Origin: Chryseobacterium phosphatilyticum
Lineage (GTDB): Bacteria > Bacteroidota > Bacteroidia > Flavobacteriales > Weeksellaceae
Assembly: GCF_002899825.2 (NCBI RefSeq)
Contig: NZ_PPED02000002.1
Span: 689,631-753,630, forward strand
Direction: 5' to 3'
Length of the DNA: 64,000 nt
The notes under the pieces are model-generated. The model worked only from the letters and a program-made list of their open reading frames with translations, was not told the DNA's origin and did not search any database. Positions 24,627-34,194 of this stretch are shown here, piece after piece (within the stretch, counting starts at the first letter, position 1; each line of letters begins with the position of its first letter). Both the position numbers and the translations under genes were made by a program.

Positions 24627-25892
24627 ATGGATATTATTTTCGACCTGATTGAAAAAGAAAGACAAAGACAGTCCCATGGATTAGAGCTTATTGCATCAGA
24701 AAACTTTGTTTCTGATAATGTGATGAAAGCAATGGGGAGTGTATTGACAAATAAATATGCTGAAGGGTATCCCGGAAAGAGATATTACGGAGGATGTGAA
24801 GTAGTAGATGAGGTTGAAACTTTAGCCATCAACAGAGCGAAAGAGCTTTTCGGTGTAGATTATGTGAATGTGCAGCCACATTCCGGTTCTCAGGCGAATG
24901 CTGCTATTTATCTTGCCGTTTTAAAACCAGGAGACAAAATTATGGGAATGGATCTTTCAATGGGAGGACACCTTACTCACGGTTCTGCTGTAAATTTCTC
25001 AGGAATTCAGTATGAAGTGGTTTCTTATGGAGTAGAAAGAGAAACAGGTCTTATCGATTACAATCAGATGAGAGAAGTAGCCTTAAGAGAAAGACCCAAA
25101 ATGATGATCGCAGGATTCTCAGCCTATTCAAGAGACCTTGATTATGCCAAATACAGAGAGATTGCTGATGAGATCGGAGCAACACTATGGGCTGATATTG
25201 CACACCCTGCAGGTTTAGTCGCTAAAGGATTATTAAATTCTCCATTCGAACATTGTCATGTGGTAACTACTACAACTCATAAGACACTAAGAGGTCCAAG
25301 AGGGGGAATGATTATGATGGGCAAAGATTTCGAAAATACATACGGTCATAAGACTCCAAAAGGAGAAATTAAAATGATGAGCCAGGTATTGGACGGGGCT
25401 GTATTCCCGGGAATTCAGGGTGGACCACTGGAGCATGTGATTGCTGGTAAAGCAATAGCGTTCGGAGAAGCTCTGGATGTACAGTTTGAAACGTATGCTA
25501 AACAAGTGAGAGCTAATGCTCAGGCATTATCAAAAGCAATGATCAACAGAGGGTTTGATATTGTAAGTGGAGGAACTGATAATCATCTGATGTTGGTAGA
25601 TCTTAGAAATAAGGGAGTAAACGGTAAAGAAACTGAAAAAGCATTAGTACTTGCTGACATTACTTGTAATAAAAATATGGTCCCTTTTGATGATAAATCA
25701 CCGTTCACCACATCCGGTATCAGATTAGGAACTGCTGCCATTACAACAAGAGGTCTTAAAGAAAATGATATGGATACGATCGCAGGATTAATCTCTGAAG
25801 TCGTAGATAATATCAAAAATGAAGAAGTTCTTGTTTCAGTAAGAAAGAAAGTAAATGAATTAATGGAAGGTAAGGCTTTATTTAATTACTAA
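24627..25892 (+). CDS. glyA: Serine hydroxymethyltransferase
   Basis: A 421-residue PLP enzyme interconverting serine and glycine with tetrahydrofolate in one-carbon metabolism. Visible are the N-terminal [10 protein letters not shown], the [13 protein letters not shown] segment, and the PLP-binding Lys at about 219 in [13 protein letters not shown]. The [17 protein letters not shown] segment and the C-terminal [14 protein letters not shown] are also clear. Start chosen at ATG 24627 ([12 protein letters not shown]) as in relatives. It is monocistronic between its own promoter box and a strong terminator that overlaps the region before recX. Confidence 0.97.
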   Translation: MDIIFDLIEKERQRQSHGLELIASENFVSDNVMKAMGSVLTNKYAEGYPGKRYYGGCEVVDEVETLAINRAKELFGVDYVNVQPHSGSQANAAIYLAVLKPGDKIMGMDLSMGGHLTHGSAVNFSGIQYEVVSYGVERETGLIDYNQMREVALRERPKMMIAGFSAYSRDLDYAKYREIADEIGATLWADIAHPAGLVAKGLLNSPFEHCHVVTTTTHKTLRGPRGGMIMMGKDFENTYGHKTPKGEIKMMSQVLDGAVFPGIQGGPLEHVIAGKAIAFGEALDVQFETYAKQVRANAQALSKAMINRGFDIVSGGTDNHLMLVDLRNKGVNGKETEKALVLADITCNKNMVPFDDKSPFTTSGIRLGTAAITTRGLKENDMDTIAGLISEVVDNIKNEEVLVSVRKKVNELMEGKALFNY

Positions 25893-25916
25893 TAAAGAAG
25901 TACCATAATTATATAA

Positions 25917-25945
25917 AGAATGGGCGATAGCCCATTCTTTTTTTA
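25917..25945 (+). terminator. Terminator after glyA
   Basis: A perfect 9-bp stem AGAATGGGC / GCCCATTCT with loop GATA, then a T-run, ending a few bases before the recX ATG. Confidence 0.92.
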
Positions 25946-25950
25946 TACAC

Positions 25951-26415
25951 ATGGAAAAAAAATCTTTTACCTTTGATGAAATTAAGCAGAAACTGATCAA
26001 CTACTGTGTTTATCAGGATCGGTGTCATGCAGAAGTAGAACAGAAAATGAGAGAATTTTTGCTTATAGATGAAGCAAAAGAAGAAATTTTTCTATTTCTT
26101 TTGAAAGAGAATTACCTCAATGAAGAACGTTTTACCCGAAGTTATATCAGAGGGAAATTTTATATCAAGCATTGGGGTAGAAATAAAATTAAAATGCATC
26201 TGAAGCAGAAGCAAATTTCTGAAAGACTGATGAATACATGCTTTGATGAAATCTACGAAGATGATTATATGAAAACAATCTCAAGAATCTACGAAGACTA
26301 CTCTTCAAAACAAAAAGGAATGCAGGAATATCAAAGAAAGTCAAAGACTATAAAATATCTCATGAGCAGAGGTTTTGAATATGAGAAAATAATTGATATT
26401 TTTGCTGAAAATTAA
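25951..26415 (+). CDS. recX: Regulatory protein RecX
   Basis: A 154-residue all-helical RecX protein, which binds and inhibits RecA filaments. Its tandem three-helix motifs are visible: CVYQDRCHAEVEQKM near residues 19-33, LLKENYLNEERFTRSYIRGKF near 49-70, WGRNKIKMHLKQKQIS near 74-90, and a last SKTIKYLMSRGFEYEKI. The ATG at 25951 is only a few bases after the glyA terminator, so some readthrough or a promoter inside the terminator would be needed. Its end overlaps or abuts the aminotransferase gene that opens the polysaccharide locus. Confidence 0.9.
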   Translation: MEKKSFTFDEIKQKLINYCVYQDRCHAEVEQKMREFLLIDEAKEEIFLFLLKENYLNEERFTRSYIRGKFYIKHWGRNKIKMHLKQKQISERLMNTCFDEIYEDDYMKTISRIYEDYSSKQKGMQEYQRKSKTIKYLMSRGFEYEKIIDIFAEN

Positions 26416-26434
26416 TAGCAACACACAAAAGAAC

Positions 26435-27571
26435 TTGAAAGAAAATAAGATCTGGCTATCGCCTCCGCATATGGGAGGAAACGAATTGAAATATATACAG
26501 AATGCCTTTGATACAAACTGGGTTTCTCAGTATGGATCAAACATAGATGAATTTGAAAAAATATTGGGAAATTCTCTTGGTGATAATTCATTCGTAACAG
26601 CTCTCTCTTCTGGTACGGCGGCAATACACCTTGCATTGAGGTTGTTGGGTGTTGGAGAAGATGATTTTGTGATTTGCCAATCATTTACCTTTGTTGCTTC
26701 TGCAAATCCTATTCTTTACCAAAAAGCAATACCTGTTTTTGTTGACAGTGAAACTTCTACCTGGAATCTGTGTCCGAATGCAGTAGAAGACGCTATTAAA
26801 TATTGTCTTAAACAAGGTAAAAAACCTAAGGCTATCATTACCGTTTCTTTATACGGAATGCCATTTATGGTAGATGAAATCCTTGAATTATCCAGAAGAT
26901 ATGATATTCCTGTTATTGAAGATAGTGCTGAAGCTTTAGGAAGTAAATATAAAAATAAGCCTTGTGGAACTTTTGGAGACCTTTCAGTCATCAGTTTTAA
27001 TGGAAATAAAATTATTACAACTTCAGGTGGAGGTATTCTGATATCACGAAATCAGGAGAGTAAAGACAAGGCGCTTTATTTTGCTACACAGGCAAAAGAG
27101 AACAAAGACTATTACAGCCACTCTGAAGTAGGATACAATTACAGAATGAGTAATATTTCTGCAGGGATAGGAAGAGGGCAATTAGAGGTTTTAGAAAACA
27201 GAATTCTGAAAAGAAGGGAAAATCATGTTTTTTATAAAGAGATTTTTAAAAATATTGATGAAATAAATCTGTTTGAAGAACCCGGAAAAGATTTTTTTTC
27301 TAATTTTTGGTTGAATACAATCACCATTGAAGGAAATAATGCGGAAATTACAAGAGAAAATTTAAAAAGAAAATTTTCGAAGAATAATATAGAAACCAGA
27401 TATTTATGGAAGCCTATGCACTTGCAACCTCTTTATAAACAATATAAATTCTTTGGAAGTAATGTTTGTGGTATACTTTTTGAGAACGGTTTATGTTTAC
27501 CGTCAGGTACAAATTTGACAGGTAATGACAAGGATAGGATAATGAATATACTGATGAATTTTAGAAGTTAA
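26435..27571 (+). CDS. pglE: PLP-dependent aminotransferase, PglE-like (DegT/DnrJ/EryC1)
   Basis: A fold-type I sugar aminotransferase. It closely matches the PglE pattern: WLSPPHMGGNELKYIQNAF at the N-terminus, ALSSGTAAIHLALRLLGVG, IEDSAEALGS, and SFNGNKIITTSGGG with the PLP Lys at about 192. PglE converts UDP-4-keto-6-deoxy-GlcNAc to the 4-amino sugar using glutamate. The 4-keto substrate would come from the next gene (PglF-like). No ATG is available near the conserved start; TTG at 26435 is chosen, and TTG at 26393 (overlapping recX) is the alternative. No PglD acetyltransferase is adjacent. Confidence 0.85.
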   Translation: MKENKIWLSPPHMGGNELKYIQNAFDTNWVSQYGSNIDEFEKILGNSLGDNSFVTALSSGTAAIHLALRLLGVGEDDFVICQSFTFVASANPILYQKAIPVFVDSETSTWNLCPNAVEDAIKYCLKQGKKPKAIITVSLYGMPFMVDEILELSRRYDIPVIEDSAEALGSKYKNKPCGTFGDLSVISFNGNKIITTSGGGILISRNQESKDKALYFATQAKENKDYYSHSEVGYNYRMSNISAGIGRGQLEVLENRILKRRENHVFYKEIFKNIDEINLFEEPGKDFFSNFWLNTITIEGNNAEITRENLKRKFSKNNIETRYLWKPMHLQPLYKQYKFFGSNVCGILFENGLCLPSGTNLTGNDKDRIMNILMNFRS

Positions 27572-27612
27572 ATTTATTTTTTTAAATCTAAAGCATAGAT
27601 GATATTTTATTT

Positions 27613-27620
27613 TAATTTTG
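27613..27620 (+). promoter_or_regulatory. Candidate -7 box (TAATTTTG) of the polysaccharide operon
   Basis: An exact TAnnTTTG match in the 127-bp gap before the PglF-like gene, giving a leader of about 70 nt. A -33 TTG is not evident. Confidence 0.4.
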
Positions 27621-27679
27621 CAGGAAATGCTTTATAGTATTTTGAATTAATAACCGAGACTGTACCGTAATAATAACAT

Positions 27680-27706
27680 ATGAACACAAATAAAGACAAT
27701 GTATAA
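27680..27706 (+). other. Possible 8-codon leader ORF overlapping the pglF start
   Basis: ATG-AAC-ACA-AAT-AAA-GAC-AAT-GTA-TAA (MNTNKDNV) ends 8 bp after the first base of the PglF-like gene in another frame. It could couple translation, but may be chance. Confidence 0.2.
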
Positions 27707-29627
27707 TTCTTTCAGGAAAAAAATATTTGGAGGAGATAATGTTGTCAATCTCTCAGATGTAAGATATCTTCCCAGATGGATAATATTAATTATAGATATT
27801 ATTATTCTGGTGATATCACTATTTCTCTCAACTTATATTATAGAAAAAATCACGCAAAGAGAGTTTATTTACCATGAAGATAAAAGTGTTGTTTTCGCTT
27901 TTATCATTGTAGTAAATACAGTCTTTATGTATTTCTTTAAAACATATGCGGGTATCATTAGGCATTCGACATTTATAGATCTGTTCAAATTATTCGTGTC
28001 ATGTTTTTGTACGCTACTTGCCGTTGGAACAATAAACATATTCTATTTCTGGACTATTGGAAGTAAATTTATACTCACCCCTTATCTGGTCTTGTACTTT
28101 GTTATTTCTTTTATGGGATTATTTCTTTTCAGATTGTATGTAAAGGAATTCTTTCATGTGGTAAGAGAATATAGGAGAAGTGCTTTGAAAAAAAGAATTC
28201 TGGTGTTGGGCATTGATGAACAGTCTATTGCAATTGCCCGTGCTATTTTAGATAATCCAAGTTTACCTTATCAGGTAGTTGGCTTTTTGACGCAAAGAAC
28301 AGATTCTAAAAGAGCCTCTCTACTAGGAAAACCTATCTACGAAAAACAACGAATTGAAGAAAATACAAAAGAGGACCTGATCATTGACGGCGTGTTGGTC
28401 GTTAAGGAAATGATGGCCAGAGATGAAATGAATTCGTGGGTAAACTTGTTCCTTGAAAAAGATTTAAATGTTTTCAAAGCACCATCTGTACAAAAGCTTA
28501 GAGATAGTGATTTAGGCGGATCCATCAAGAATCTTCAAATAGAAGATTTATTGAATAGAAAACCGATCAAGATTGAGAATGAGAAGATTAAAAGCAGACA
28601 TTTTGAAAGGACCGTTCTGGTAACTGGTGGGGCTGGTTCTATAGGAAGCGAAATAGTAAGACAGGTGGCTTTAGTTAACCCTTCTTTAATTGTTATTTTA
28701 GATCAGGCTGAAACTCCGCTATATGAGATTGAGCTTGAGATGAGAGAAAAATATCCTCATATTGCTTTTAAATTTGTTTTAGGTGACGTTTCCAATCAAC
28801 ATAGAATGGAATCCTTATTTCAACACTATAACTTCTCTATGGTGTATCATGCTGCAGCCTATAAACATGTTCCTTTGGTAGAAGAAAACCCTCATGAAGC
28901 TATTTTTGTAAATATTTTAGGGTCTAAAATTATTGCAAGATTGTCCAGTAAATATAAGGTTAACCGCTTTGTAATGGTATCTACTGATAAAGCTGTTAAT
29001 CCAACGAATGTAATGGGGGCCTCTAAACGTGCAGCCGAACTTTTCGTGCAATCTCTTCAAAATCTGGAAGGAAATACTACTAAATTCATTACAACAAGAT
29101 TTGGAAATGTATTAGGGTCTAATGGCTCTGTTATACCTCATTTTAAAAAGCAAATTGAAGCAGGCGGTCCGGTAACAATTACTCACCCGGATATTGTAAG
29201 ATATTTCATGACCATTCCTGAAGCCTGTGAGCTGGTTCTTCAGGCAGGAACAATGGGTGAGGGAGGTGAAATCTTTGTTTTTGATATGGGCGAACCTGTT
29301 AAAATCTTAGATTTAGCAAAAAGAATGATAAAGCTTTCAGGATTTGAACCCAATATTGATATAAAGATAATTTATACAGGGCTAAGGCCAGGAGAAAAAC
29401 TTTATGAGGAGCTCCTAAGTGACAACGCAAAAACACTTCCTACTCATAATGACAAGATTATGGTCTCTAAGGATCCAACTATGGGGTTTGAAGAAATTGA
29501 CTTACTGACAAGACAAATAACCAAAGCATCCTTAAGAAGAGATAAAGTGGAAGTAGTTAAAATCTTAAAAACAATTGTGCCGGAGTTTAGGAGCAATAAT
29601 TCTATCTATGAGGCACTCGACAAATAG
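27699..29627 (+). CDS. pglF: UDP-N-acetylglucosamine 4,6-dehydratase, membrane-bound (PglF/WbpM/CapD type)
   Basis: A 642-residue protein with about four N-terminal membrane helices (about residues 28-150), a CoA-binding-like middle domain (VLGIDEQSIAIARAI) and a C-terminal SDR domain. The NAD motif VTGGAGSIGSEIV starts at about 308. The active site has STDKAVNPTNVMGASKR with Met in place of the usual Tyr of the YxxxK motif, as is normal for PglF/WbpM/FlaA1-type dehydratases. It makes UDP-4-keto-6-deoxy-HexNAc, the substrate for the PglE-like aminotransferase and for the 4-ketoreductase later in the locus. Confidence 0.92.
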   Translation: MYNSFRKKIFGGDNVVNLSDVRYLPRWIILIIDIIILVISLFLSTYIIEKITQREFIYHEDKSVVFAFIIVVNTVFMYFFKTYAGIIRHSTFIDLFKLFVSCFCTLLAVGTINIFYFWTIGSKFILTPYLVLYFVISFMGLFLFRLYVKEFFHVVREYRRSALKKRILVLGIDEQSIAIARAILDNPSLPYQVVGFLTQRTDSKRASLLGKPIYEKQRIEENTKEDLIIDGVLVVKEMMARDEMNSWVNLFLEKDLNVFKAPSVQKLRDSDLGGSIKNLQIEDLLNRKPIKIENEKIKSRHFERTVLVTGGAGSIGSEIVRQVALVNPSLIVILDQAETPLYEIELEMREKYPHIAFKFVLGDVSNQHRMESLFQHYNFSMVYHAAAYKHVPLVEENPHEAIFVNILGSKIIARLSSKYKVNRFVMVSTDKAVNPTNVMGASKRAAELFVQSLQNLEGNTTKFITTRFGNVLGSNGSVIPHFKKQIEAGGPVTITHPDIVRYFMTIPEACELVLQAGTMGEGGEIFVFDMGEPVKILDLAKRMIKLSGFEPNIDIKIIYTGLRPGEKLYEELLSDNAKTLPTHNDKIMVSKDPTMGFEEIDLLTRQITKASLRRDKVEVVKILKTIVPEFRSNNSIYEALDK

Positions 29628-29641
29628 AAAAAATATAAATG

Positions 29642-29649
29642 TATATTTG
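29642..29649 (+). promoter_or_regulatory. Candidate -7 box (TATATTTG) before wza
   Basis: An exact TAnnTTTG match 15 bp before the wza ATG. No -33 TTG is apparent, so it may be a chance match. Confidence 0.3.
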
Positions 29650-29664
29650 TACAATTTTAAAAAT

Positions 29665-30486
29665 ATGAAGGGAAAAATATTAGCAATATCTTTGGCATTA
29701 ACGCTGGTTTCCTGCAAGGTTAATCAAACCAGGCCGAATGACTTGAACTATATGCAAAATATAGAAAAAGTTGCTATAGAAGCATCAGAGAAAAACTCTA
29801 AACCTACTATACAGACAGGTGATCAGCTGATTATTATGATTACGGCAAAAGATATGGATGTTGTAAAGCCATTCAATCAAAACTATTCCTCTTCTGAATT
29901 GATTCAGACAAATTCTTTAGCTGGTGGAAATACTCCCAATCAGGGGATGACTACTATTACAGGACCAAGTTACATTGTAGATGCAGAAGGAAATATTGAT
30001 TTTCCTGTTTTAGGTAAAATCAATACAACTGACAAGACTTTATTAGAGTTTAAAGAAGAGCTTTATAATAAAATGACTAAGTATGTCATTAATCCAACGG
30101 TAAGTGTAAGATTGGCTAATTTTAAAGTTACTGTTCTGGGTGAAGTGAATAGACAGGGAGACTATACAATAGTCAACGGTAAAGGAACTATTTTAAATGC
30201 TTTAGGTATGGCGGGTGATCTTACTTCATACGGGAAAAGAGAAGATGTATTGGTAATCAGAACAGAGAATGGTGTTGTTTCCCATGGTCGTGTGAATCTT
30301 CGTGACGCTAATTTAATCAATTCACCGTATTATAATCTTAAGCAGGGAGATGCGATTATTATTTCTTCTAACAATACGAAAGATGTTCTAGCAAAACAAA
30401 ATCCAAATACAGGCCTTATCTTAACAGGTGTCTCTATTGCAGTTACAGCGGTAGCGGTAGTTGTAAGTTTATTTAATAAGAAATAA
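29665..30486 (+). CDS. wza: Polysaccharide export lipoprotein (Wza-like)
   Basis: A 273-residue outer-membrane export lipoprotein. The signal peptide ends in a lipobox (LVSC, Cys at about 16). The Poly_export domain ([18 protein letters not shown], then [20 protein letters not shown]) is followed by SLBB domains ([37 protein letters not shown]) and a C-terminal hydrophobic helix (about 245-268) in the place of the Wza transmembrane helix. The start at 29665 is chosen because the longer ORF would precede the signal peptide. It forms the outer-membrane exit for the capsule or O-polysaccharide with Wzc downstream. Confidence 0.9.
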   Translation: MKGKILAISLALTLVSCKVNQTRPNDLNYMQNIEKVAIEASEKNSKPTIQTGDQLIIMITAKDMDVVKPFNQNYSSSELIQTNSLAGGNTPNQGMTTITGPSYIVDAEGNIDFPVLGKINTTDKTLLEFKEELYNKMTKYVINPTVSVRLANFKVTVLGEVNRQGDYTIVNGKGTILNALGMAGDLTSYGKREDVLVIRTENGVVSHGRVNLRDANLINSPYYNLKQGDAIIISSNNTKDVLAKQNPNTGLILTGVSIAVTAVAVVVSLFNKK

Positions 30487-30493
30487 AATATTG

Positions 30494-32893
30494 ATGGATA
30501 TTCAAAAATCGTCGCAAGTCTCGGAAGTTGAAAATGATAATTCAAATGGTATTGATCTCAATGAAATAATTAAACCATACGTTAGAAAATGGCCGTGGTT
30601 TATTGTTAGTGGTCTTATTGCCTTGGTAATAGGATATATTGCTCTCAAGTTTATGGTGCCCGTTTATGAAGTGCAGGCTACTGTATTGGTGAAAGATGCT
30701 AAAAATACTGCATCACCTGTTGCTAATGATTTAGGATTTCTACCCGATTTATCTGGTCTCGGAGGCTTGAAAACCAATAGCGTTGCTAATGAGATAGAGA
30801 TTCTTAAGTCAAAAAAAATGATGAGAGAAGTGGTTGCTAACCAAAATCTCCAGACCAATATTGTCGGAAAAGGTAAGATTTCTACGATGGAGCTGTATAA
30901 AGAAACTTCTCCCGTAGAGATTAAAGTAGTTTCAGAGAAACCTGCTGACGCACCAGTTAATACCATTAATCTTACAATTGATGGAACCAAACTTACAATA
31001 TCATCAGAAAAATTAAAAAAAGATATAATAACCACTTATGGTAAAACCATCGGGTTGCCATTTGGTAATATTATTATTACAAAAAATAATAAATTTAATC
31101 CGTCTCTGGTAAAAGGAGTAGATCCTAATAATTTACAGTTACAGATTTCCTCTCTGGAAGCCAAAGTTATTAGTTTACAAAATTCATTAAATGTAAGTTT
31201 GTTGTCTAAAGAGGCTACCGTGGTGAGATTAGCTATACAGTATCCTCAAATAGCAAAGGCTGAAGATATTCTAAATAATCTTGTTGTAGCCTATAACAAC
31301 GATGCTATTCTTGATAAGAATACTGAGTCAAGAAAAACATTGGATTTTATTGAAGATAGAATAAAGAAGTTATCTGGAGAATTAGGTGAGGTTGAAAATC
31401 AAAAAGAAAGTTTTAAATCTAAAAATAATCTTACGGATATTGAAACTGAAGCTAAAATCAGTTTGGAAAGTTCTGCAGCAGCAAGAGCAAAACAGCTTGA
31501 AATTGATTCCCAACTAGAACTCACAAATGCATTGATCGGATTTGTTTCGAAGCAGGGGCAATATCAGGCATTACCAGCAAATGTAGGATTAAATAACCCG
31601 GAGGCTACCGCAGGGGTCTCAATGTACAACCAGTTAATTTTACAAAGAAACAGATTACTTGAATCTGCAACAGCAGAAAACCCTACAGTTGTTGATATTA
31701 CCAAGCAGATTAATACATTGCGTGGTACTATTACGCAAAGTTTACAAAGAAATAGAACCGGTCTTGAATTGGCAAGAAATGAATATTTGGGAGAACAGAA
31801 TAAGGTTTCAGGTAAGATATCTAAACTTCCTTCTATTGAAAAAATGTTTAGAAGTATAGAAAGACAGCAACAGATAAAGGAAAATTTATATTTGCTTCTT
31901 TTACAGAAAAGAGAAGAAACTGCAATTGCTCAATCGATTACAGCTCCTAAAGCAAGAGTTATTGATACTGCATACGCATCTACCATACCGGTAGCCCCTA
32001 AAAGAAACTTCATCTTGCTTGGTGCTCTAGTTGTAGGTCTACTAATCCCATTTGCGATTATTTATCTATTACAATTACTTAATAATAAGATAGTAACTAA
32101 GCATGATCTTGATAAGCTAGTTCATGCACCTGTTATTGCAGAATTACCAAGCCTTGAGAAAGGGGATTCAGATATTGTAAGAGTAAATGATATTACTCCT
32201 ATGGCTGAAGCATTCAGAATTCTTATTACTAATATGAATTTCATGCTTCCTAAAAATAAAGATGGAGGAAAAATTGTTTTTGTAACTTCTACAGTTAAGG
32301 GAGAAGGTAAAACGTTTACTTCTGTAAATCTTGCACTTACTTTAGCCAATCCTAAGAAAAAAGCCATTATTATCGGATCTGATATTAGAAACCCTCAGCT
32401 ACAAAGATATAATCCTGCAAGAAAAGGCTTAGCCGGGTTGACGGAGTATCTTTATTCAGATCAGACTAAACTGGAAGAAATTATCCATGTTTCTTCATTT
32501 AACCCTCATCTGGATGTTATTTATTCGGGAATGATACCTCCTAACCCTACAGAATTGCTTTCTAATGGACGTTATGCACTCCTATTAGATGAGCTAAAAT
32601 CAAAATATGATTATATTATACTGGATACTGCTCCATTGCTTTTGGTTACAGATACATTCCTGATTGCTGATCTCGCTGATGTTACTATTTATGTTTCCAG
32701 ATCTAAATATACTGAGAAAGCATTAACAGAATTTGCAAATAAAAATATTGATCAAAATAAGATTAAAAACGTCGGATTTGTTTTAAACGATGTCAGTAGA
32801 GAAAACCTGGGATATAGTAATAAATACGGTTACGGATATAATAACCAAAAAGAACAAACTTGGTTAGAAAAAATTAAAAATAAATTTAGCTAG
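30494..32893 (+). CDS. wzc: Polysaccharide co-polymerase/tyrosine autokinase (Wzc-like)
   Basis: A 799-residue inner-membrane protein with the Wzc architecture. A Wzz domain with a first helix (about residues 30-52) leads to a long coiled-coil periplasmic section (about 250-490), a GNVR segment and a second helix (about 512-535). A cytoplasmic BY-kinase domain follows, with Walker A ([12 protein letters not shown], about 603-614), Walker A' (SDIRNP) and Walker B ([11 protein letters not shown], about 706-716). The C-terminus has a tyrosine cluster ([12 protein letters not shown]), the autophosphorylation site. No Wzb phosphatase is seen nearby. It controls chain length and export with Wza. 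Four bases separate it from wza's stop region. Confidence 0.93.
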   Translation: MDIQKSSQVSEVENDNSNGIDLNEIIKPYVRKWPWFIVSGLIALVIGYIALKFMVPVYEVQATVLVKDAKNTASPVANDLGFLPDLSGLGGLKTNSVANEIEILKSKKMMREVVANQNLQTNIVGKGKISTMELYKETSPVEIKVVSEKPADAPVNTINLTIDGTKLTISSEKLKKDIITTYGKTIGLPFGNIIITKNNKFNPSLVKGVDPNNLQLQISSLEAKVISLQNSLNVSLLSKEATVVRLAIQYPQIAKAEDILNNLVVAYNNDAILDKNTESRKTLDFIEDRIKKLSGELGEVENQKESFKSKNNLTDIETEAKISLESSAAARAKQLEIDSQLELTNALIGFVSKQGQYQALPANVGLNNPEATAGVSMYNQLILQRNRLLESATAENPTVVDITKQINTLRGTITQSLQRNRTGLELARNEYLGEQNKVSGKISKLPSIEKMFRSIERQQQIKENLYLLLLQKREETAIAQSITAPKARVIDTAYASTIPVAPKRNFILLGALVVGLLIPFAIIYLLQLLNNKIVTKHDLDKLVHAPVIAELPSLEKGDSDIVRVNDITPMAEAFRILITNMNFMLPKNKDGGKIVFVTSTVKGEGKTFTSVNLALTLANPKKKAIIIGSDIRNPQLQRYNPARKGLAGLTEYLYSDQTKLEEIIHVSSFNPHLDVIYSGMIPPNPTELLSNGRYALLLDELKSKYDYIILDTAPLLLVTDTFLIADLADVTIYVSRSKYTEKALTEFANKNIDQNKIKNVGFVLNDVSRENLGYSNKYGYGYNNQKEQTWLEKIKNKFS

Positions 32894-32895
32894 TG

Positions 32896-34188
32896 ATGAA
32901 AACATATAAAATAGCTGTTATAGGGCAAGGTTATGTAGGGCTGCCTTTATCTTTAGAATTTGCTGGTCATTATCCTGTTTTAGGATTTGATATCAATGCA
33001 GAAAGAGTTGTTCAGCTTAATAAGGGAGTAGATATTACCCTTGAGGCTGAAATTGAAAAACTTAATGAAGGCTTAAAAAACTTCAAAGAATCTAATGGGA
33101 GAAATGGATACAAAGCCACCAGTACTTTAGCAGACATAGCTGAAGCTAATGTTTTTATTGTTACCGTTCCTACTCCTATTGATAAGTATAATGCTCCTGA
33201 TTTGAAGCCATTAATTTCTGCTTCTAAAATGCTTGGAGAAATTATCAAGAAAGGAGATATTGTTATTTATGAATCTACCGTTTTCCCTGGTTGTACAGAA
33301 GAAGAATGTGTTCCTGTCCTTGAAAAACATTCAGGACTTGCATTTAATAAAGACTTTTTTGTAGGATATTCTCCGGAAAGAATTAACCCGGGAGATAAAG
33401 TAAATACGCTTACAAGTGTTAAGAAAGTAACTTCGGGTTCTACAGATGAAATTGCAGACGAAGTAGATAATCTATATAAAAAAATTATTACTGCCGGAAC
33501 ACATAAAGCATCAAGTATTAAAGTAGCAGAGGCTTCCAAAGCAATAGAGAATGCCCAGCGAGATGTTAATATATCTTTTGTAAACGAACTTGCTCTTATA
33601 TTTGACAGAATTGGTATTGATACCAATGATGTATTGGAGGCAGCAGGAACAAAGTATAACTTCCTTAAATACAAACCAGGCCTGGTAGGAGGACACTGTA
33701 TTTCCGTTGACCCTTATTACCTTGCTCACAAAGCTGAACAGTTAGGATATCATCCAGATGTAATCCTTTCAGGACGTAGAGTAAATGACTCAATTGCGAA
33801 GTTTGTCGCATCTAAAGTGGTTAAACTTTTAATTGCAAAAGGGGGGGTTATCAAAAATTCTGAAGCTCTTATCCTGGGAGTTACTTTTAAAGAAAACTGC
33901 CCGGATGTAAGAAATACCAAAGTAGTAGATATTTATAAAGAACTTGTAGACTATGGTGTAAATGTAGATATTTATGATCCATGGGCAAGCAAAGAAGAAG
34001 TAAAACATGAGTATGGTATTGATATTCTAGGTGTACTTCAGGAAGGTAAGAAATACGACTCCATTATTATTGCAGTTTCTCATAATGAATTTCTTCAGAT
34101 GGATCTTGCTCAACTAAAGAAAGAAAATGCAGTTATTTTTGATACTAAGGCTTGTTTAGATAGAAATTTAGTAGACGCAAGATTATAA
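32896..34188 (+). CDS. UDP-N-acetylhexosamine 6-dehydrogenase (TviB/WbpO family)
   Basis: A 430-residue nucleotide-sugar dehydrogenase that oxidises C6 of UDP-GlcNAc or UDP-GalNAc to the uronic acid. Seen are the NAD motif IGQGYVGLPLSLEFA, the VPTPID segment, the catalytic Cys in PGLVGGHCISVDPYYL, and the LGVTFKENCPDVRNTKVVDI motif typical of TviB/WbpO rather than of glucose dehydrogenases. The ATG at 32896 follows the wzc stop directly. Together with the WbpB, WbpE and WbpD homologues downstream it would provide UDP-GlcNAcA for a diacetamido uronic acid. Confidence 0.9.
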   Translation: MKTYKIAVIGQGYVGLPLSLEFAGHYPVLGFDINAERVVQLNKGVDITLEAEIEKLNEGLKNFKESNGRNGYKATSTLADIAEANVFIVTVPTPIDKYNAPDLKPLISASKMLGEIIKKGDIVIYESTVFPGCTEEECVPVLEKHSGLAFNKDFFVGYSPERINPGDKVNTLTSVKKVTSGSTDEIADEVDNLYKKIITAGTHKASSIKVAEASKAIENAQRDVNISFVNELALIFDRIGIDTNDVLEAAGTKYNFLKYKPGLVGGHCISVDPYYLAHKAEQLGYHPDVILSGRRVNDSIAKFVASKVVKLLIAKGGVIKNSEALILGVTFKENCPDVRNTKVVDIYKELVDYGVNVDIYDPWASKEEVKHEYGIDILGVLQEGKKYDSIIIAVSHNEFLQMDLAQLKKENAVIFDTKACLDRNLVDARL

Positions 34189-34194
34189 TCGCAA

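Noticed and set aside
30664-31035. Leftward 123-residue ORF within wzc
   Set aside because: Antisense shadow of the Wzz domain; no family resemblance.
33267-33674. Leftward 135-residue ORF within the UDP-HexNAc dehydrogenase gene
   Set aside because: Antisense to a strongly conserved enzyme core; no signal or domain.
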